DNA of 64,000 bases, taken from assembly GCA_024663395.1 (NCBI GenBank), contig JANFAH010000011.1, positions 930,001 to 994,000 on the forward strand, written 5' to 3'. Position numbers and translations under genes: made by a program. Each line of letters opens with the position of its first letter. Position 1 is the stretch's first letter. Positions 10,629 to 20,980 of the stretch are shown here, in pieces. The notes under the pieces were generated by a model. It did no database searches, was not told where the DNA came from, and worked only from the letters and a program-made list of their open reading frames with translations. The DNA comes from Pisolithus tinctorius (lineage: Eukaryota; Basidiomycota; Agaricomycetes; Boletales; Pisolithaceae).

Positions 10629-11295
10629 ATGTCCAACATTATCAAAGCAGATGCCGAGGTTGTTATCTCCTCAAGTCTCATCGGCCCCGGGGGCAGCCCC
10701 TACGTTGGCGTTCCCCCAACCCGTCCTACCATCCTACCAGTCAACTTGATTGCAAGGAATCCTGATATCCAAGCTCCAAGGGTACAGATCATCACCAATA
10801 TACGTCGTACACTCATCCACGTACTTTGTACAGTTCGTCCTCAGGCGGGTCGAAGGCGACATATTCACACTTACCATCAATGGGATGCAAGTCGTCGAGA
10901 AGGACGGGAAGGTATTTGCTGTGATGGAGGGACGCGCGCAAGAGTGGGTGATTAGATACAGAGAATTTCAAAATGGGTATACGTAGGTTGCATTCACCGC
11001 TTTCGTTCCGGCTACTGGATTCTGATAAGTTCACGTGGCTGGTCGTGACCGGATGTGGATCGATGGATGGACAGGATCGTCAAGAGGCTCGATGAACCCG
11101 GAGAAATTGGATGGATCGCTCCGACTGATGGAAGTTCGCAGGTAACTGTGGAACGCTAGTTATGTTCACATTCCAGAGGAGTGAAACATGTTTTTCTTTC
11201 AGATCCGCGTCGGACCCCTCAGGGAGATTCCGACAGCCCCACCGGGCCAATACAGCCGCGAGGAGCTATATAACCTCGCATTTCCCCTGGAGTGA
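10629..11295 (+). CDS. I66-like beta-trefoil protease inhibitor, copy C (four exons, 153 aa)
   Basis: Exons 10629-10781, 10834-10982, 11075-11141 and 11203-11295 join in phase. Exon 3 is one codon shorter and exon 4 one codon longer than in the other copies, so the total is again 153 aa. All splice sites are GT-AG. It starts MSNIIKAD where the others start MPNN, and keeps RAQEWVI and GWIAPTDG. The C terminus reads EELYNLAF, with Asn in place of the Arg of the LYRF motif. The first intron ends in a TTTGTACAG acceptor shared with copy D. It lies directly downstream of a dead copy whose promoter is also intact. Function as in copy A, inferred. Confidence 0.72.
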
Positions 11296-11600
11296 ACGAG
11301 GAATCGGAGAGTCGAAGCAGCGTGATTGATTTTTTTCGGTGTAAGATAGCACGGAGTGTTATGTGAATGTTCAACCATTGTTGTGTAGTATGTCGATGAT
11401 ACTTGAAAAATCCCAGACTTCGAGACCAGTGCTGTATACTATTATCAGGACACTATTGAGTCTCACGTTGCACACAGAATGAGATGGTGGACCTTTTTTA
11501 GACGGGGGTGGCATTGCCTTTGCCGCGTACTAGAGTAGAGGAGTCCTCTACGGATGCCATGCGAAACACAGCGGATACAATTTCACGTGAACTCTACTTG
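11296..11600 (+). repeat. 3' flank of copy C, homologous to that of copy D
   Basis: Beyond the short conserved 3' region, the match between copies C and D continues for several hundred bases. One example is the CACACAGAA-GGGGGTGGCAT-GCCGCGTA-like run at about 11,467-11,530, against about 15,045-15,105. The duplication unit therefore extends at least 250-300 bp past the stop codon. Confidence 0.5.
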
Positions 11601-12105
11601 TGCAACGGTAAAAGACTCGGAGAAGCTAGAGATCTCCATCTCTAGTCTCCCCTAGGCAAACGAAAGACTCGACAGAAGATAATCGTTCCTTCTCAGTCAT
11701 CTTAGTCCCACTGGCAGGCAAGACGGCGAGGACATCCCCTAGCTCATCCTCTGTGGTGGTTGCACATCCCGTTCCGTTCCAGAACAACCAGCATTTTCTG
11801 ACAATCGTAGGCACCACCAAGCTTGGAAATGCTGAGCCTGGGAATGTTGACCAAGTGGACGACATTTGTGCACTTCACCTGTGCAGTGGTACTCCCGAGA
11901 CTGACAGCACATTTCATTGATTGCAATCCATGGGACGACTAGCAGGGCACTGGACGGCGTTTTCGCATGCAACTGTCTCACCTGGTCCCACTCCCTACAC
12001 CTCATTCTCAATTCCACTGTTCAGTATGAGAGCTGGGTGTGATTTTGTAAAAATAACCAGCGACGTGACCCCAGATGGGCAAGAAACAGGGATGAATGAA
12101 GGCGA
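11600..12105. other. No supported gene
   Basis: Minus-strand frames at 11,626-12,017 overlap one another and carry no recognisable domain. They could be remnants, but I cannot assign them. Confidence 0.25.
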
Positions 12106-12109
12106 TTTA

Positions 12110-12714
12110 CTCAAACTTGTTCACTACTGGCACCACCTCTGCTTCCTTCGCCTTTCCTATTGCTATCCCGATGCGAAGGTAAAATCGGTTCCTCCGCCGC
12201 AATCCCACTTCTATATCGTGGTCCCAACATGATTGTTTATGCACGAGATGCTCGTTCTGGTCCCCATGCATTCTCTCTTTTGGTTTGCGAGACGAATCCG
12301 GGTACTGAGATTGGGACAGCGCTTGGAAGTCCGCTGCAATTGACGACGACCCAGGTGGAATTCCAGACGGGCTGGCCACCCCGACACTTCCTGGCGTTGC
12401 ACAATTGTCCTACGTGGCCTGGGCGTTCTCAGATTGGGCCCACTGCCTCCCTCTCTTGGTTTCGTTGCCGTCCCCTTTCCAAATTCGGTCCCCATGGTAT
12501 CCGTTTTGGTTCCCGTGGTCATACCCATCCGAGTACCGGCTCCCGTAACACCCTCTCTATTCACGTCCTCCACAGACGTTCCGATGTCAAGCATCTGCTT
12601 GGGTGAGGCAAGAATGTCAGGTGGTCTCGCTTCTTCTTTTATTTCCCATTCTCCTTGCTTTCTGGCTCGCATCGAACGAGACACTTCTGTTCCGCTTGCA
12701 AACCCATAGAACAT
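12110..12714 (-). pseudogene. 5'-truncated copy of the basic low-complexity gene at 19,643-20,677
   Basis: Minus-strand reading from 12,714 gives SGTEVSRSMRARKQGEWEIK, EEARPPDILASPKQML, IGTSVEDV and TGTRMGMTTGTK, each matching the 344-aa protein encoded at 20,677-19,643. The match begins about 145 residues into that protein, so the presequence and N-terminal part are lost. A frame change follows the REGGS segment, after which homology continues out of frame down to about 12,110. The left edge, in gene direction, abuts an I66-family upstream module at about 12,715, marking a recombination junction. Confidence 0.65.
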
Positions 12715-13900
12715 CTGATTTCACCGTCATATCCCCGTCCTATTATGTGTACAAAAGGAATCCCACTCGAATCGAGCATAGGAAGGTGACATTGCGCCAG
12801 CTCGAAGACTTCTCACCGATCACATGTCCTTTGTACCGTACTTTGCAGGATAATTATCGGCGCACGCGGATTTGCCTTTTTTGGAGGAAAAGACTTCCAT
12901 ATTCTGGAGTCGGTGACACACCCCGCGTGCCTATGTACACCACGTCGCCTAGTTATCACCCCGATTCGTCTCAATTCCCTCGCAGCCAATTGCAGAATGT
13001 TCTCATATCGAAGTACTTGTTGATGAATTCAACCGTACAATGGGATATATGATGTTTTTGGGTCGGAGCAGAACTTCATTTGCCACAGACGCCGGCTCTA
13101 TGCGAGAAGGAAATTCCGGGTGACGGCGGTAAGATATAAGGGTGTATATTGTTTTCTGGGTTGATTGACCAATCGTATGCTAGCGAACACATACATCGCC
13201 GTAGAAGAGTCGGCCTCCATCGACGTGGCGACGGTCCACCTCTCCCGGGTATCTCATCGCCGGGTTATGCTCAAAACGCAATACTCAATGAGACCGGTTG
13301 AACCGGCCCATTTCATCGCCGATTCCAACTGCAAGTGTCTGTAAGCCCTGGTTCCTGAATGCCGTGTGGAGGATGGTGCCGCGCGAAGCGGCCATGGTCG
13401 ATTAAGACTTCGAAATGGTTTAAGCTACATGCTCATGCTAGGCAGGGGATACGGCGGTGAAGTATCAAATGTTCTAAGATCCACGGAGCCTTGGTACGCG
13501 AAATCTGGGGGATCCGAGGAATGAATTTTGCCCCATAGTATTCTTCGAGTCCGGGAACGATAGGCTGATGTTTTCTTCCTTGTGTCTGATGCCTGACAGG
13601 TTGAGTGGAAGCCCACTCAAATGGGAAAAGTGTGGTATTGTATCAACTCTCCTGACCGTGATGACCTTCGTACACATAATAGGTGGGGGATATGGCGGTG
13701 AATTCAAGTGTTCTATGATCTACCACGGAGCCCGAAGCCTTTGTACGCGCGACATGGAGATCCGAGAAATGAACAATTGCATGTACTGTATCTGTGTGAC
13801 CTTCATGGCATCCGGGGTACTGCATGAGATGATTCTTGTAAGGGCATGGTCGAACCCTCTTTCTACCCACAGGCGGGAAACATTGCAGTGAAGGATTATG
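12715..13900 (+). repeat. Array of orphan I66-family upstream modules
   Basis: At least three module pieces lie in series: about 12,715-12,860 (CATCTGATTTCACCGTCATATCCCC, then a promoter-like block), 13,070-13,420 (TATA-like GGGTGTATATTG, AACCAATCGTATGCTAG-type motif, ACCGGTTGAACCGGCCCAT) and 13,430-13,700 (ATCCGAGGAATGAATTTTG, GTGGAAGCCCACTCAAATGGG, ATAGGTGGGGGATATGGCGG). No inhibitor exon lies between them. The segment 13,780-13,830 also resembles 6,280-6,310 (CTGTATCTGTGTGACCTTCA on opposite strands), another sign of shuffling. Confidence 0.5.
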
Positions 13901-14166
13901 ATCCAGTGAACCTCGGTACCTGAGACTTACTCATTGTGGTCCAACAAGGGAATGGAAGCCCGCTTGATCTTAAATCCCGTGGGCATGAGAAGTGTAGCGT
14001 TGCGGCGACTCGAAGGCGTCTCACCTGATTGTGACGAGTCCTTTGCGCCGTGCCATGGAGGATAAAAGGACGGTGACCAACCACCTTCATCTGTCTCCCA
14101 GAGTCGACGCTGTCGAGTCCCCAAATCCCCACACTTGATCTTGCAAGCGAACACATCACTGATAGC
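13900..14166 (+). promoter_or_regulatory. Promoter and leader of I66-like gene D
   Basis: The block GTGACGAGTCCTTTGCGCCG is followed by GCCATGGAGGATAAAAGGAC, with GATAAAAGG at about 14,061, and a leader ending in CACATCACTGATAGC before the ATG at 14,167. It is nearly the same as the promoter of copy C. Confidence 0.5.
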
Positions 14167-14832
14167 ATGCCCAACAATATCAAAGCAGATGCCGAGGTCG
14201 TTATCTCCTCAGCTCTCAACGGCGCCGGGGGAAACCCCTACGTTGGCATTTCCCTGATCCTACCTACCATCCTACCAGTCAACTTGATTTCAAGGAGCTC
14301 CGATATCCGACCTCCGAAGGTACGAATCGCCACCTAACATACCTCGTACGCTCATCCACATACTTTGTACAGTTCATCCTCAGGCGTGTCGAAGGCGACA
14401 TATACACACTTACCATCAATGGAATGCAAGTCGTCGAACTGGAAGGCAAGGTATTTGCTGTGGTGGAGGGACGCGCACAAGAGTGGGTGATTAGATACAG
14501 AGAACTTCAAGATGCCTATACGTAGGTTGCATTCACCGCTTTCGCTCTGGCCCGTTGAATTCTGACAACTTCATGTGGGGTCGTGGTTCCATGTGAATGA
14601 ATTGATGGATAGGATTGTCAAGAGGCTCGATGAGCCCGGAGAAAATGGGTGGATCGCTCCGACCGATGGTAAAGGCCCGCAGGTAGCTGTAGAGCGTCGA
14701 TTATGGCACATTCTAGAGGACTGAAACACGCCTTTCTTTTAGATCAGCGTCGGACCCCTCGGGAAGACTCCGACAGCTCCACCTGGCTACCTCGAGTCGG
14801 AGTTGTATAGGTTCTATTTTCCCGATGAGTGA
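14167..14832 (+). CDS. I66-like beta-trefoil protease inhibitor, copy D (four exons, 153 aa)
   Basis: Exons 14167-14319, 14373-14521, 14613-14682 and 14743-14832 match copy A exon lengths exactly and encode 153 aa. All introns are GT-AG. The protein starts MPNNIKADAEVVISSALNG and keeps RAQEWVI, GWIAPTDG and ELYRF. Residues at the start of exon 3 read EPGENGW where the others have EIGW. It is closest to copy C by exon 2 sequence and by 3' flank, suggesting that these two shared the latest common duplication. A Harbinger transposon sits about 380 bp downstream. Function as in copy A, inferred. Confidence 0.72.
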
Positions 14833-15215
14833 ACGAGGAATGGTAGGGGTCAGAACCGCGTATTGAACACGTGTGTCAGTGTAAGAAAGCACAAAGTATC
14901 GGGTAGACGTCTGTAAATGATCAGCTGGAGTTGCGTACGGATGAATTGAAATAAAGCTGTTATATGCTTCTGAAAAAGAAACTGTGCTGCATGTCCTGAC
15001 TGGAGCTGAATACTACTGCAAGACACTGTCGAGTCTTTTGTTGTACACAGAAAGGGACTTCCTTGAAGCTTGAATGGGGGTGGCATGTATTACCCGTTAC
15101 CGCGTAGAATAGACCCCATACGGATGCGTGCGAATGATGCAGTGAGTATTCCACTCGAACACTCCTGTGCCGGGGTTGGCCGTTCTGACAGTGATAGAAG
15201 AGGACAAAGGCAAGA

Positions 15216-15240
15216 CACTGTAAAAAGTAAAATCACTAAA
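15216..15240 (+). repeat. Left terminal inverted repeat of the Harbinger element
   Basis: This 25-bp sequence is perfectly complementary to 19372-19396. It begins CACTG and is preceded by AGA. Confidence 0.93.
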
Positions 15241-15544
15241 ATCAAGTGTCCAAGTCACTTTTAATGAGTGTCAGAGCAGCTGAAAATCAGTGTCAGTCAT
15301 TGAACTTCAGTGTTTTTATGTGACACTGAAGTGCCCATTCGGCCTACTAAAAAACAGTGTCCTAACCACTGAAAAATAAGTGTTTCTATCACTGAAAAAT
15401 GGTGTCCTTTTCATTGAATAAAAATGTTCTATGTGCTGGTTAACAGCATCATGTATCATGTAGTACTACCATCTACTACTATGGCACGCTCTAATGTGAT
15501 TATGTAAGCAGGCTAGACATCGCATCAGGGGTTTACACTCACCA

Positions 15545-15700
15545 ACTTTTTTTTTCAGGAGAAGTGGCCTGGCTCGGTCTCGAACTTAGGACCTTCAAGG
15601 AACTGGGGATGATAAATTACCACTGCACCACCAGTGCTTGCAATTAGAGGTGCATCTTTACTACTTAGCCACTCAGTCAAATTTGGAATCCCGCTTCTAA
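15545..15700 (-). other. tRNA-like/SINE-like tract inside the Harbinger left arm
   Basis: On the minus strand a TGGTGCAGTGGTAA stretch (about 15,633-15,620) resembles a Pol III A box. AAGTTCGAGACC (about 15,588-15,577) resembles a B box, and the tract ends in a run of nine A (15,555-15,547), as in a short SINE. A second A-box-like GAGTGGCTAAGTAG lies just upstream. It does not fold as a functional tRNA by inspection. It could be a degenerate SINE or chance. Confidence 0.25.
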
Positions 15701-16091
15701 CTCCGACAGCCTCATTGCTCACAATCTAACTCGCAGTGAACTCCAGGTGGACCGGCCCCTACCAATATTGGCACTCAGATTCTACCTCCGACCACGTGCA
15801 CGAATTCAAACTCCGACTAATCAGGCTTGAATTCATAATCCCTAGCTATTAAGAGCCAGTTCGGATACCGGTGTACAACCCATTGCCGACACATGTGTCG
15901 GTTAACATGCCCGGGATGCTCCGTGAACTACGAGGCGGAGTTTTAACCTTCCTTCCAACTATACAACGATGATCGCTCATCGATATGATGACCTCAAACC
16001 CGTTATCGCTCGTATCGCTTCTGCTACGCTTTGCATTGTACACGTCGCTGGACTCCTTGTCCTTTTAGAATCAGATCAGGAGTCAGAAACG

Positions 16092-17498
16092 ATGAGTAGT
16101 CACAAGTGGACCGATCCAGAGACTCACGCTCTCCTCGACTACCTCATCGAACACCGGTCGGAACAAGGCGATACAGGCAACTTCAAATCCAGTGTATTTT
16201 CTAGTGCCGCTGCTGCGATCGCTCCACCTAACTCGCCCCCCACAAGAACTGCTCAGCAGGTTCAAAATAAATGGCGATGGGTAAGTGGCATCCTCCTCAC
16301 ACTGGTAGCGTTGACTGATATCGTTATTAGCTGAAAGGGATCTATAATTCCATCGAAGGCTTCATTCAACGCTCTGGGTCTGGCTCATGGGATGAACATT
16401 TTGGTGCCAATATCGTCACACCAGCTGAAGAGAATGTGTGGAATAGCTATGTCGCAACCAATGTACGTTGTCCCCTATCATCGAGCAATATCAATACATC
16501 TAACATGAATACATCAGAGCGGACGACGTATCCTGCCCTATAAAAATGTGGGATGGCCATTTTACGCGAAGATGGCACAGATTACCCCATCAGGAGGGGC
16601 ACAAGGTGCTAATGCGTATGCACCATCGGAGGCTCCCTCATCCAACTGGCCCACAAATTGGCTCGAGGACGAAGATCAAGAAACGTGGCCACGTAACTTC
16701 GACGAGCCTTCCAACAGTAATATCGGCGACATGAACCCAGCTCCCGATCCCCCGTATATCGACTTCATGGCTGAATTTCCCACATTTTTTCCCAACCCTT
16801 CGCACCCCGATCCACCGATGCCATCTGCATCACCCAGCGTCTCAGCATCCATTGCGGTCCCGACTCAGGGGGTGGGCACACCGTCGGCCAGCATCCCAGC
16901 ATACCCTCCCTTCCCAATGAAGGGACCGGGCACATCTTCGGGGAGCGTCAGTAGGACTGGTAAGGAGAGACGCACCTTTTCTTCTGGGCCCTATCCAACT
17001 TCGTACACTTCTACCCCGCCCCCATCGCGTAAACCATCTCGTGGGTCTGGTCGGTCGTCTGCCCGGTCCTTTGGTCCTCCTAGGAATCAACAGCCAGTTC
17101 CGCCCAAACTCTCAGCTGGGACCGCAGTGTTTGGTCTGACTGGCGCTGTCAATCACATGACCGATCTCCTCAGTTTGATATACCACGACAGCGCAAATGC
17201 GAGTGCTGCCTCACCTGCCCCTGCCCCTGCCCCCACCGTCCAGCATGGAGCCGCCGCCACCGATACTGTTGACTACCTCTCCAAGGCATTGACCCTTCTG
17301 TCCACTGAGGACTCCTCGCTGCCGGTTGAGGTAGGTGCATTTATGGTGCACACTGTTACTGTAGATGAGAAGAAGGCAATGATGTACGCATCCATCACAA
17401 ATCCCACTCTTCGTCAAGCTGTCGCCAACCAAGAGTATCAACGATCTATCGCTGGTCATCTGCGGGAAGGTGGTGTTGATGAGGGGCGACCGCTTTGA
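16092..17498 (+). CDS. Harbinger-associated Myb/SANT-like protein, three exons, 433 aa
   Basis: Exons 16092-16280, 16331-16462 and 16518-17498 join in phase 0. The N-terminal 110 residues form a Myb/SANT-like domain: SHKWTDPETHALLDYL, a QQVQNKW helix end, then SGSGWDEHFGANI-like sequence. This type of domain is typical of fungal Harbinger second proteins. The middle is Pro/Ser-rich and presumably disordered, and a helical C terminus reads DEKKAMMYASITNPTLRQAV. Family knowledge: the SANT partner binds the transposon ends and helps bring the transposase into the nucleus and to DNA. Stop-to-stop distance to the convergent transposase gene is only about 150 bp. An earlier in-frame ATG at 15,969 exists, but the SANT domain starts right after 16,092. 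Confidence 0.82.
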
Positions 17499-17646
17499 AT
17501 TACAATGTAGCTGCATATACTTTCCATACCGCCATGTATTTTTTTCATTTGTTGTTGTAATTCATGTTATTTCGGACGACTTTTCGAGAACGATCGCTGG
17601 AATAAAATCTTCACAAAAAAAAATGTACATGGAGGGGCAGTATTTC

Positions 17647-19048
17647 CTAGGTATATTCCTCCCCACCGCTATACTCGTCCTCAGCGACATCCACATCCAT
17701 GTCAGACTCATCTTCAAGGAGCTCCATGTGTCCCGCTCCCTCTCTCTCCCTCAGGATAGCCTGGTAATCGATCCACATTGCCTCTGCGATTTGATCGCGC
17801 AATACGCGCGCCTCTGGATGTTCTCCATTGCCTTCCAGTACACCGGGCCCCTCCAACCCATCGCCACCCTGCACACCTGCATCAAACGGAGCGCCGAAGT
17901 CTTCTGGAAGTTCGCCTTCGAATGGATCGTGGATGCGGATGAAATTATGAAGGGCGCAAAGCGCTGCTGGCAGCTGCGCTTGCGTCCGGAGATCGAATGG
18001 TGGAACTAGTGAAAGGATACGAAAACGACGCTTTACGACTCCAAAAATACGTTCGATAACGTTGCGGGCCGACGCATGCCGCAAGTTAAACAATTCTTGC
18101 TTGTTCGCAGGCCTGCAGTTTTCATCAGTAGGATGGTCAGGGGATCATAGGTGTGATTACTTACCTTACGCTAGCACGGCCCCATTCAGCTAAATGGTAG
18201 CGTACACCACGGTATGGAACGAGCAACTTTCGCTCTGCAGGAAATCCGGCATCTGCAAGTAAAAACTTTCCTTCAGGAATCCTCAAGTCGTGTGTGGTCG
18301 CATATTCATATACACGGGCGTCTGCTGCGCTGCCCTCCCAGCCCGTAAGAGAGTATATAAACCGTAGGTCAAAATCACATGCGAAGAGACAGTTTTGGGA
18401 AATGTATCCCTTGCGGTTCCGGTAGTTCGAACGTACGTAGGCGGGGGGAGATGCATGTATATGGCTTCCGTCGATGGCGCCGATAGCATTGCGGAAGTAT
18501 GGCCAGAATTTTGGGTTGTTTTGGATCTTCGAAGGAACAGTATCGCCAGCTGGAAATCGAACGTAGTCCGTATAAAAAGGTTGTGTTGCAAGCGTGGTGA
18601 GTATCATGTGGAAATAACTGGAAATTCCATGCAGTAGTTACATTGGAGGAGTGTTAAATACGTACCGTGAAATCGTATCATTCGATCGTTGAAAGCGCTC
18701 CCCTACATGCCTGAATGGCAGGCCAGTGACGCATGTATACAGGAATATCGCGAGTTGTTCCTCGAGAGAAACGAACCTTGAGTTCTTGAGTCCAAGCTGC
18801 CGCAAAGCGACGATAAGCTGCTGGAAAACCTCCACGTGCATCCCAAGTTCGCAACGAATGCGTTCTGGGTGACCCGCAATCAGTTCCAGCACCCAGTCTT
18901 CGCCAGACAGGCGGGAAGTGTGGTAGGGCTGAGGTTCTCGCCCAAGATCCGATTCGAGGAGATGTGTGACTGCACAGAGAACAATGCTGAGGACCAACGC
19001 AATATACTTTACCAGACGACGGCGTTGTTCTAGGTTGAGAGGGCGCAT
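17647..19048 (-). CDS. PIF/Harbinger DDE transposase (DDE_Tnp_4 type), three exons, 433 aa
   Basis: Exons 19048-18666, 18617-18165 and 18112-17647 join in phase on the minus strand. The N-terminal helix-turn-helix region contains LAIFLYTCVTGLPFRHVGER and RSNDTISRYFH. The catalytic triad is visible: D177 in GAIDGSH, D227 in GSAADARV and E299 in NVIERIFGVVK. All three hallmark contexts of the superfamily are present, with RPANKQELFNLRHASARN between the last two parts. The C-terminal tail is acidic. The protein cuts and rejoins the element ends with its SANT partner. No internal stop or frameshift is seen. Confidence 0.92.
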
Positions 19049-19396
19049 GTAGGGTTACATACTGTAGTATATGCCGATTGATTATCACTGTCGGCAGCCC
19101 GGCACAGATTATGGCTCCGACTAAAATTCGGCATGCGCCGTTAGACTCTAGCGAGCCAACATGTGTCGGTAATGCTCGGCAATGCTCTACACCAGTTTCT
19201 GAACTGGCTCTAATGGGGACACTGATTTTTCGTGTCCGACACTGAAAATCAAGTGCACAAATTGCGGCATCCATAAAATCATTGTCCGACTGATGACACT
19301 GAAAAGACGTGTCCCTGACTTCAGCGTCACAGACACTGACTTTGTCCACATCAGTGTCTGTGACACTGTTTTTTAGTGATTTTACTTTTTACAGTG

Positions 19397-19642
19397 AGAG
19401 TCCATCCTAGACCCACAGGCAACATCCGTCAGACACGGCGAGGCAAGCTCGACCGTTTCCGAGATCTGAAAATTTGAGGGACCAACGACTTTTTTTTTCG
19501 AAGTCACACACATAGCCTATAGTTATGTACGCTGTGCTAGCTCGTGCACGTCGCCCTGTTACTCATCCCCATCCCGATTCCTCTGGCTCATCCCCTGTGG
19601 ATGCCGTTCCGTTCAGGGATAACTAAAATTTCTGACCCGTAC
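19397..19642. other. Spacer between the Harbinger element and the basic-protein gene
   Basis: This is flanking DNA at the Harbinger right end. I see no gene. It should contain the 3' end of the minus-strand transcript of the neighbouring gene. Confidence 0.4.
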
Positions 19643-20677
19643 TCAAACCTGTTCACTACCGGCACCACGTCTTCTTCCCTCGTCTTTCTCGTTGGTATCC
19701 AGATAGGAAGGCAAAAACGGTTCCTCCACCACACTCCCACTTCCACTATCGCGATCCCAACTTGGTTGTTTAGGTTCGACATGCTCGTTCTGGCCCCCAT
19801 GCGTTCTCTTTTTTGGTTTGCGAAATGAATCAGAGTACTGGAATTGGGAGGACACTTTTTGTGGTGCAGATGATGACGAGCTGGCCAGGTCGACGCTTCC
19901 TAGCGTTGCGCAATTATAGTAAAATCTGCGTGACCCGGGCGTTCTCGGATTGGTCTTTTCTTCTGTACTGCCTCCCTCTCGTGGTTTTGCTGCCATCCCC
20001 TTCCCGAGTCCAGTCCCCGTCGTATCCGATTTGGTTCCAGTGGTCATACCCATCCGAGTACCGGTTCCCGTAACACCCTCTCCACCTCCCCTGTTCTGTT
20101 TCACGTCCTCCACAGACGTTCCGATCCAAAGCATCTGCTTGAGTGAGGCAAGAATGCCAGGTGGTCGCGCTTCTTCTTTTACTTCTCCTTCTCCTTGCCT
20201 TCCGGCCCGCATCGAACGAGACGCTTCTGTTCCACTCGCAGAACCAACCTGTTCGACGAACCCGACACCTTCCTTATTCCCGCTTAACCCTGATCTCGGT
20301 GCTTTCATGCCGCTCTCAGAGGGGGAGGCTGCATCGAGGAGCGGCGAGTCACTCGTTTTATCTGCCTCTCCTTCAAGCCGTGAGGTGGAACTGGGATGCC
20401 GAGTTTCAAGTGCGGAACGTGCAGCTTGTGAGAGTGGATCCTGCAGATGCCGTTGAGCAGGATCTGTGACATGCCCTTGGGACAGTTGATGGTCCTTGTT
20501 TCCATCGTCTGTGGGCGAGGTGGTAGGTTTTGTGTTTGCATTCCTGTATTTAATGCCAGCGGTGGTGTCGACACTGCGAGCACTGGCAGTTTTGGCGATG
20601 GCACGCCGAGGAACGCAGATATCCGCCCTTGTGCACGATATCCACACGCGCGGCGTAGTAGATCGTAAGAAAATCAT
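19643..20677 (-). CDS. Uncharacterised basic low-complexity protein (344 aa), probable mitochondrial presequence
   Basis: A continuous 344-codon minus frame begins at 20,677. The first 36 residues are Arg/Thr/Ala-rich without acidic residues (MIFLRSTTPRVWISCTRADI contains only one late Asp), as in a presequence. The rest is hydrophilic with Gly/Thr/Arg/Lys stretches such as GTGTRMGMTTGTK, and with SSSSSAPQKVSSQFQYSDSF near the C terminus. I recognise no catalytic domain. That it is a real gene is supported by a truncated, partly conserved copy at 12,110-12,714. An intron may exist after the LKQML segment, since low-complexity reading continues without a family match. The Harbinger element ends about 246 bp past the stop. 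Confidence 0.5.
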   Translation of the reverse strand: MIFLRSTTPRVWISCTRADICVPRRAIAKTASARSVDTTAGIKYRNANTKPTTSPTDDGNKDHQLSQGHVTDPAQRHLQDPLSQAARSALETRHPSSTSRLEGEADKTSDSPLLDAASPSESGMKAPRSGLSGNKEGVGFVEQVGSASGTEASRSMRAGRQGEGEVKEEARPPGILASLKQMLWIGTSVEDVKQNRGGGEGVTGTGTRMGMTTGTKSDTTGTGLGKGMAAKPREGGSTEEKTNPRTPGSRRFYYNCATLGSVDLASSSSSAPQKVSSQFQYSDSFRKPKKRTHGGQNEHVEPKQPSWDRDSGSGSVVEEPFLPSYLDTNEKDEGRRRGAGSEQV

Positions 20678-20980
20678 GTCAAGTTTTTCGTCTGGTTCGC
20701 TGGAAGGCCGTAGTCATGCTACAGATCTTGGGCGTCGAAAAACGAGCGGACGGAAGAAAAGGAGGGATGACATCATAAAGACGATCATGACGTCACGCAT
20801 CACCGACACAGTGTAAGGGTTTTACTATATTAGGACGCCCGATAAATGTACTACGATTGGATAGCGTGTGTAAAGCTACATTAACAGAAAGACGTCGCTT
20901 TAAAGTAACACCAAAAGAACGACACAAAGGAAAAGAAGAAAGAAGAAATCAAAGCGAAAGTCGCGAAACGATCGGCTTGT
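20678..20980. other. Intergenic
   Basis: Short overlapping frames only. This region should hold the promoter of the 344-aa gene and the 3' end of the 211-aa gene. No specific signal is recognised. Confidence 0.3.

Larger units (their letters stand above)
15216..19396. mobile_element. PIF/Harbinger DNA transposon, apparently complete (4,181 bp)
   Basis: The left end CACTGTAAAAAGTAAAATCA at 15,216 and the right end at 19,396 form a perfect 25-bp terminal inverted repeat (15216-15240 and 19372-19396). Both ends are flanked by AGA, a 3-bp target-site duplication. Inside each end are clusters of GTGTC/GACAC-type subterminal repeats (about 15,250-15,430 and 19,210-19,370) that are probable transposase-binding sites. 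Two convergent genes fill the interior: a SANT-like protein (plus) and a DDE transposase (minus), the standard Harbinger pair. Both frames are open with clean splice sites, so the copy may be autonomous. Harbinger usually duplicates TWA, so AGA is slightly unusual. Confidence 0.92.

Noticed and set aside
15560..15640. Functional tRNA gene
   Set aside because: A and B box likeness exists, but no acceptor stem or anticodon arm pairs properly by inspection.
15216..19396. CACTA (En/Spm) element
   Set aside because: The CACTG ends, 3-bp duplication and subterminal repeats hint at CACTA. The transposase, however, is a clear DDE_Tnp_4 protein paired with a SANT protein, which defines PIF/Harbinger.
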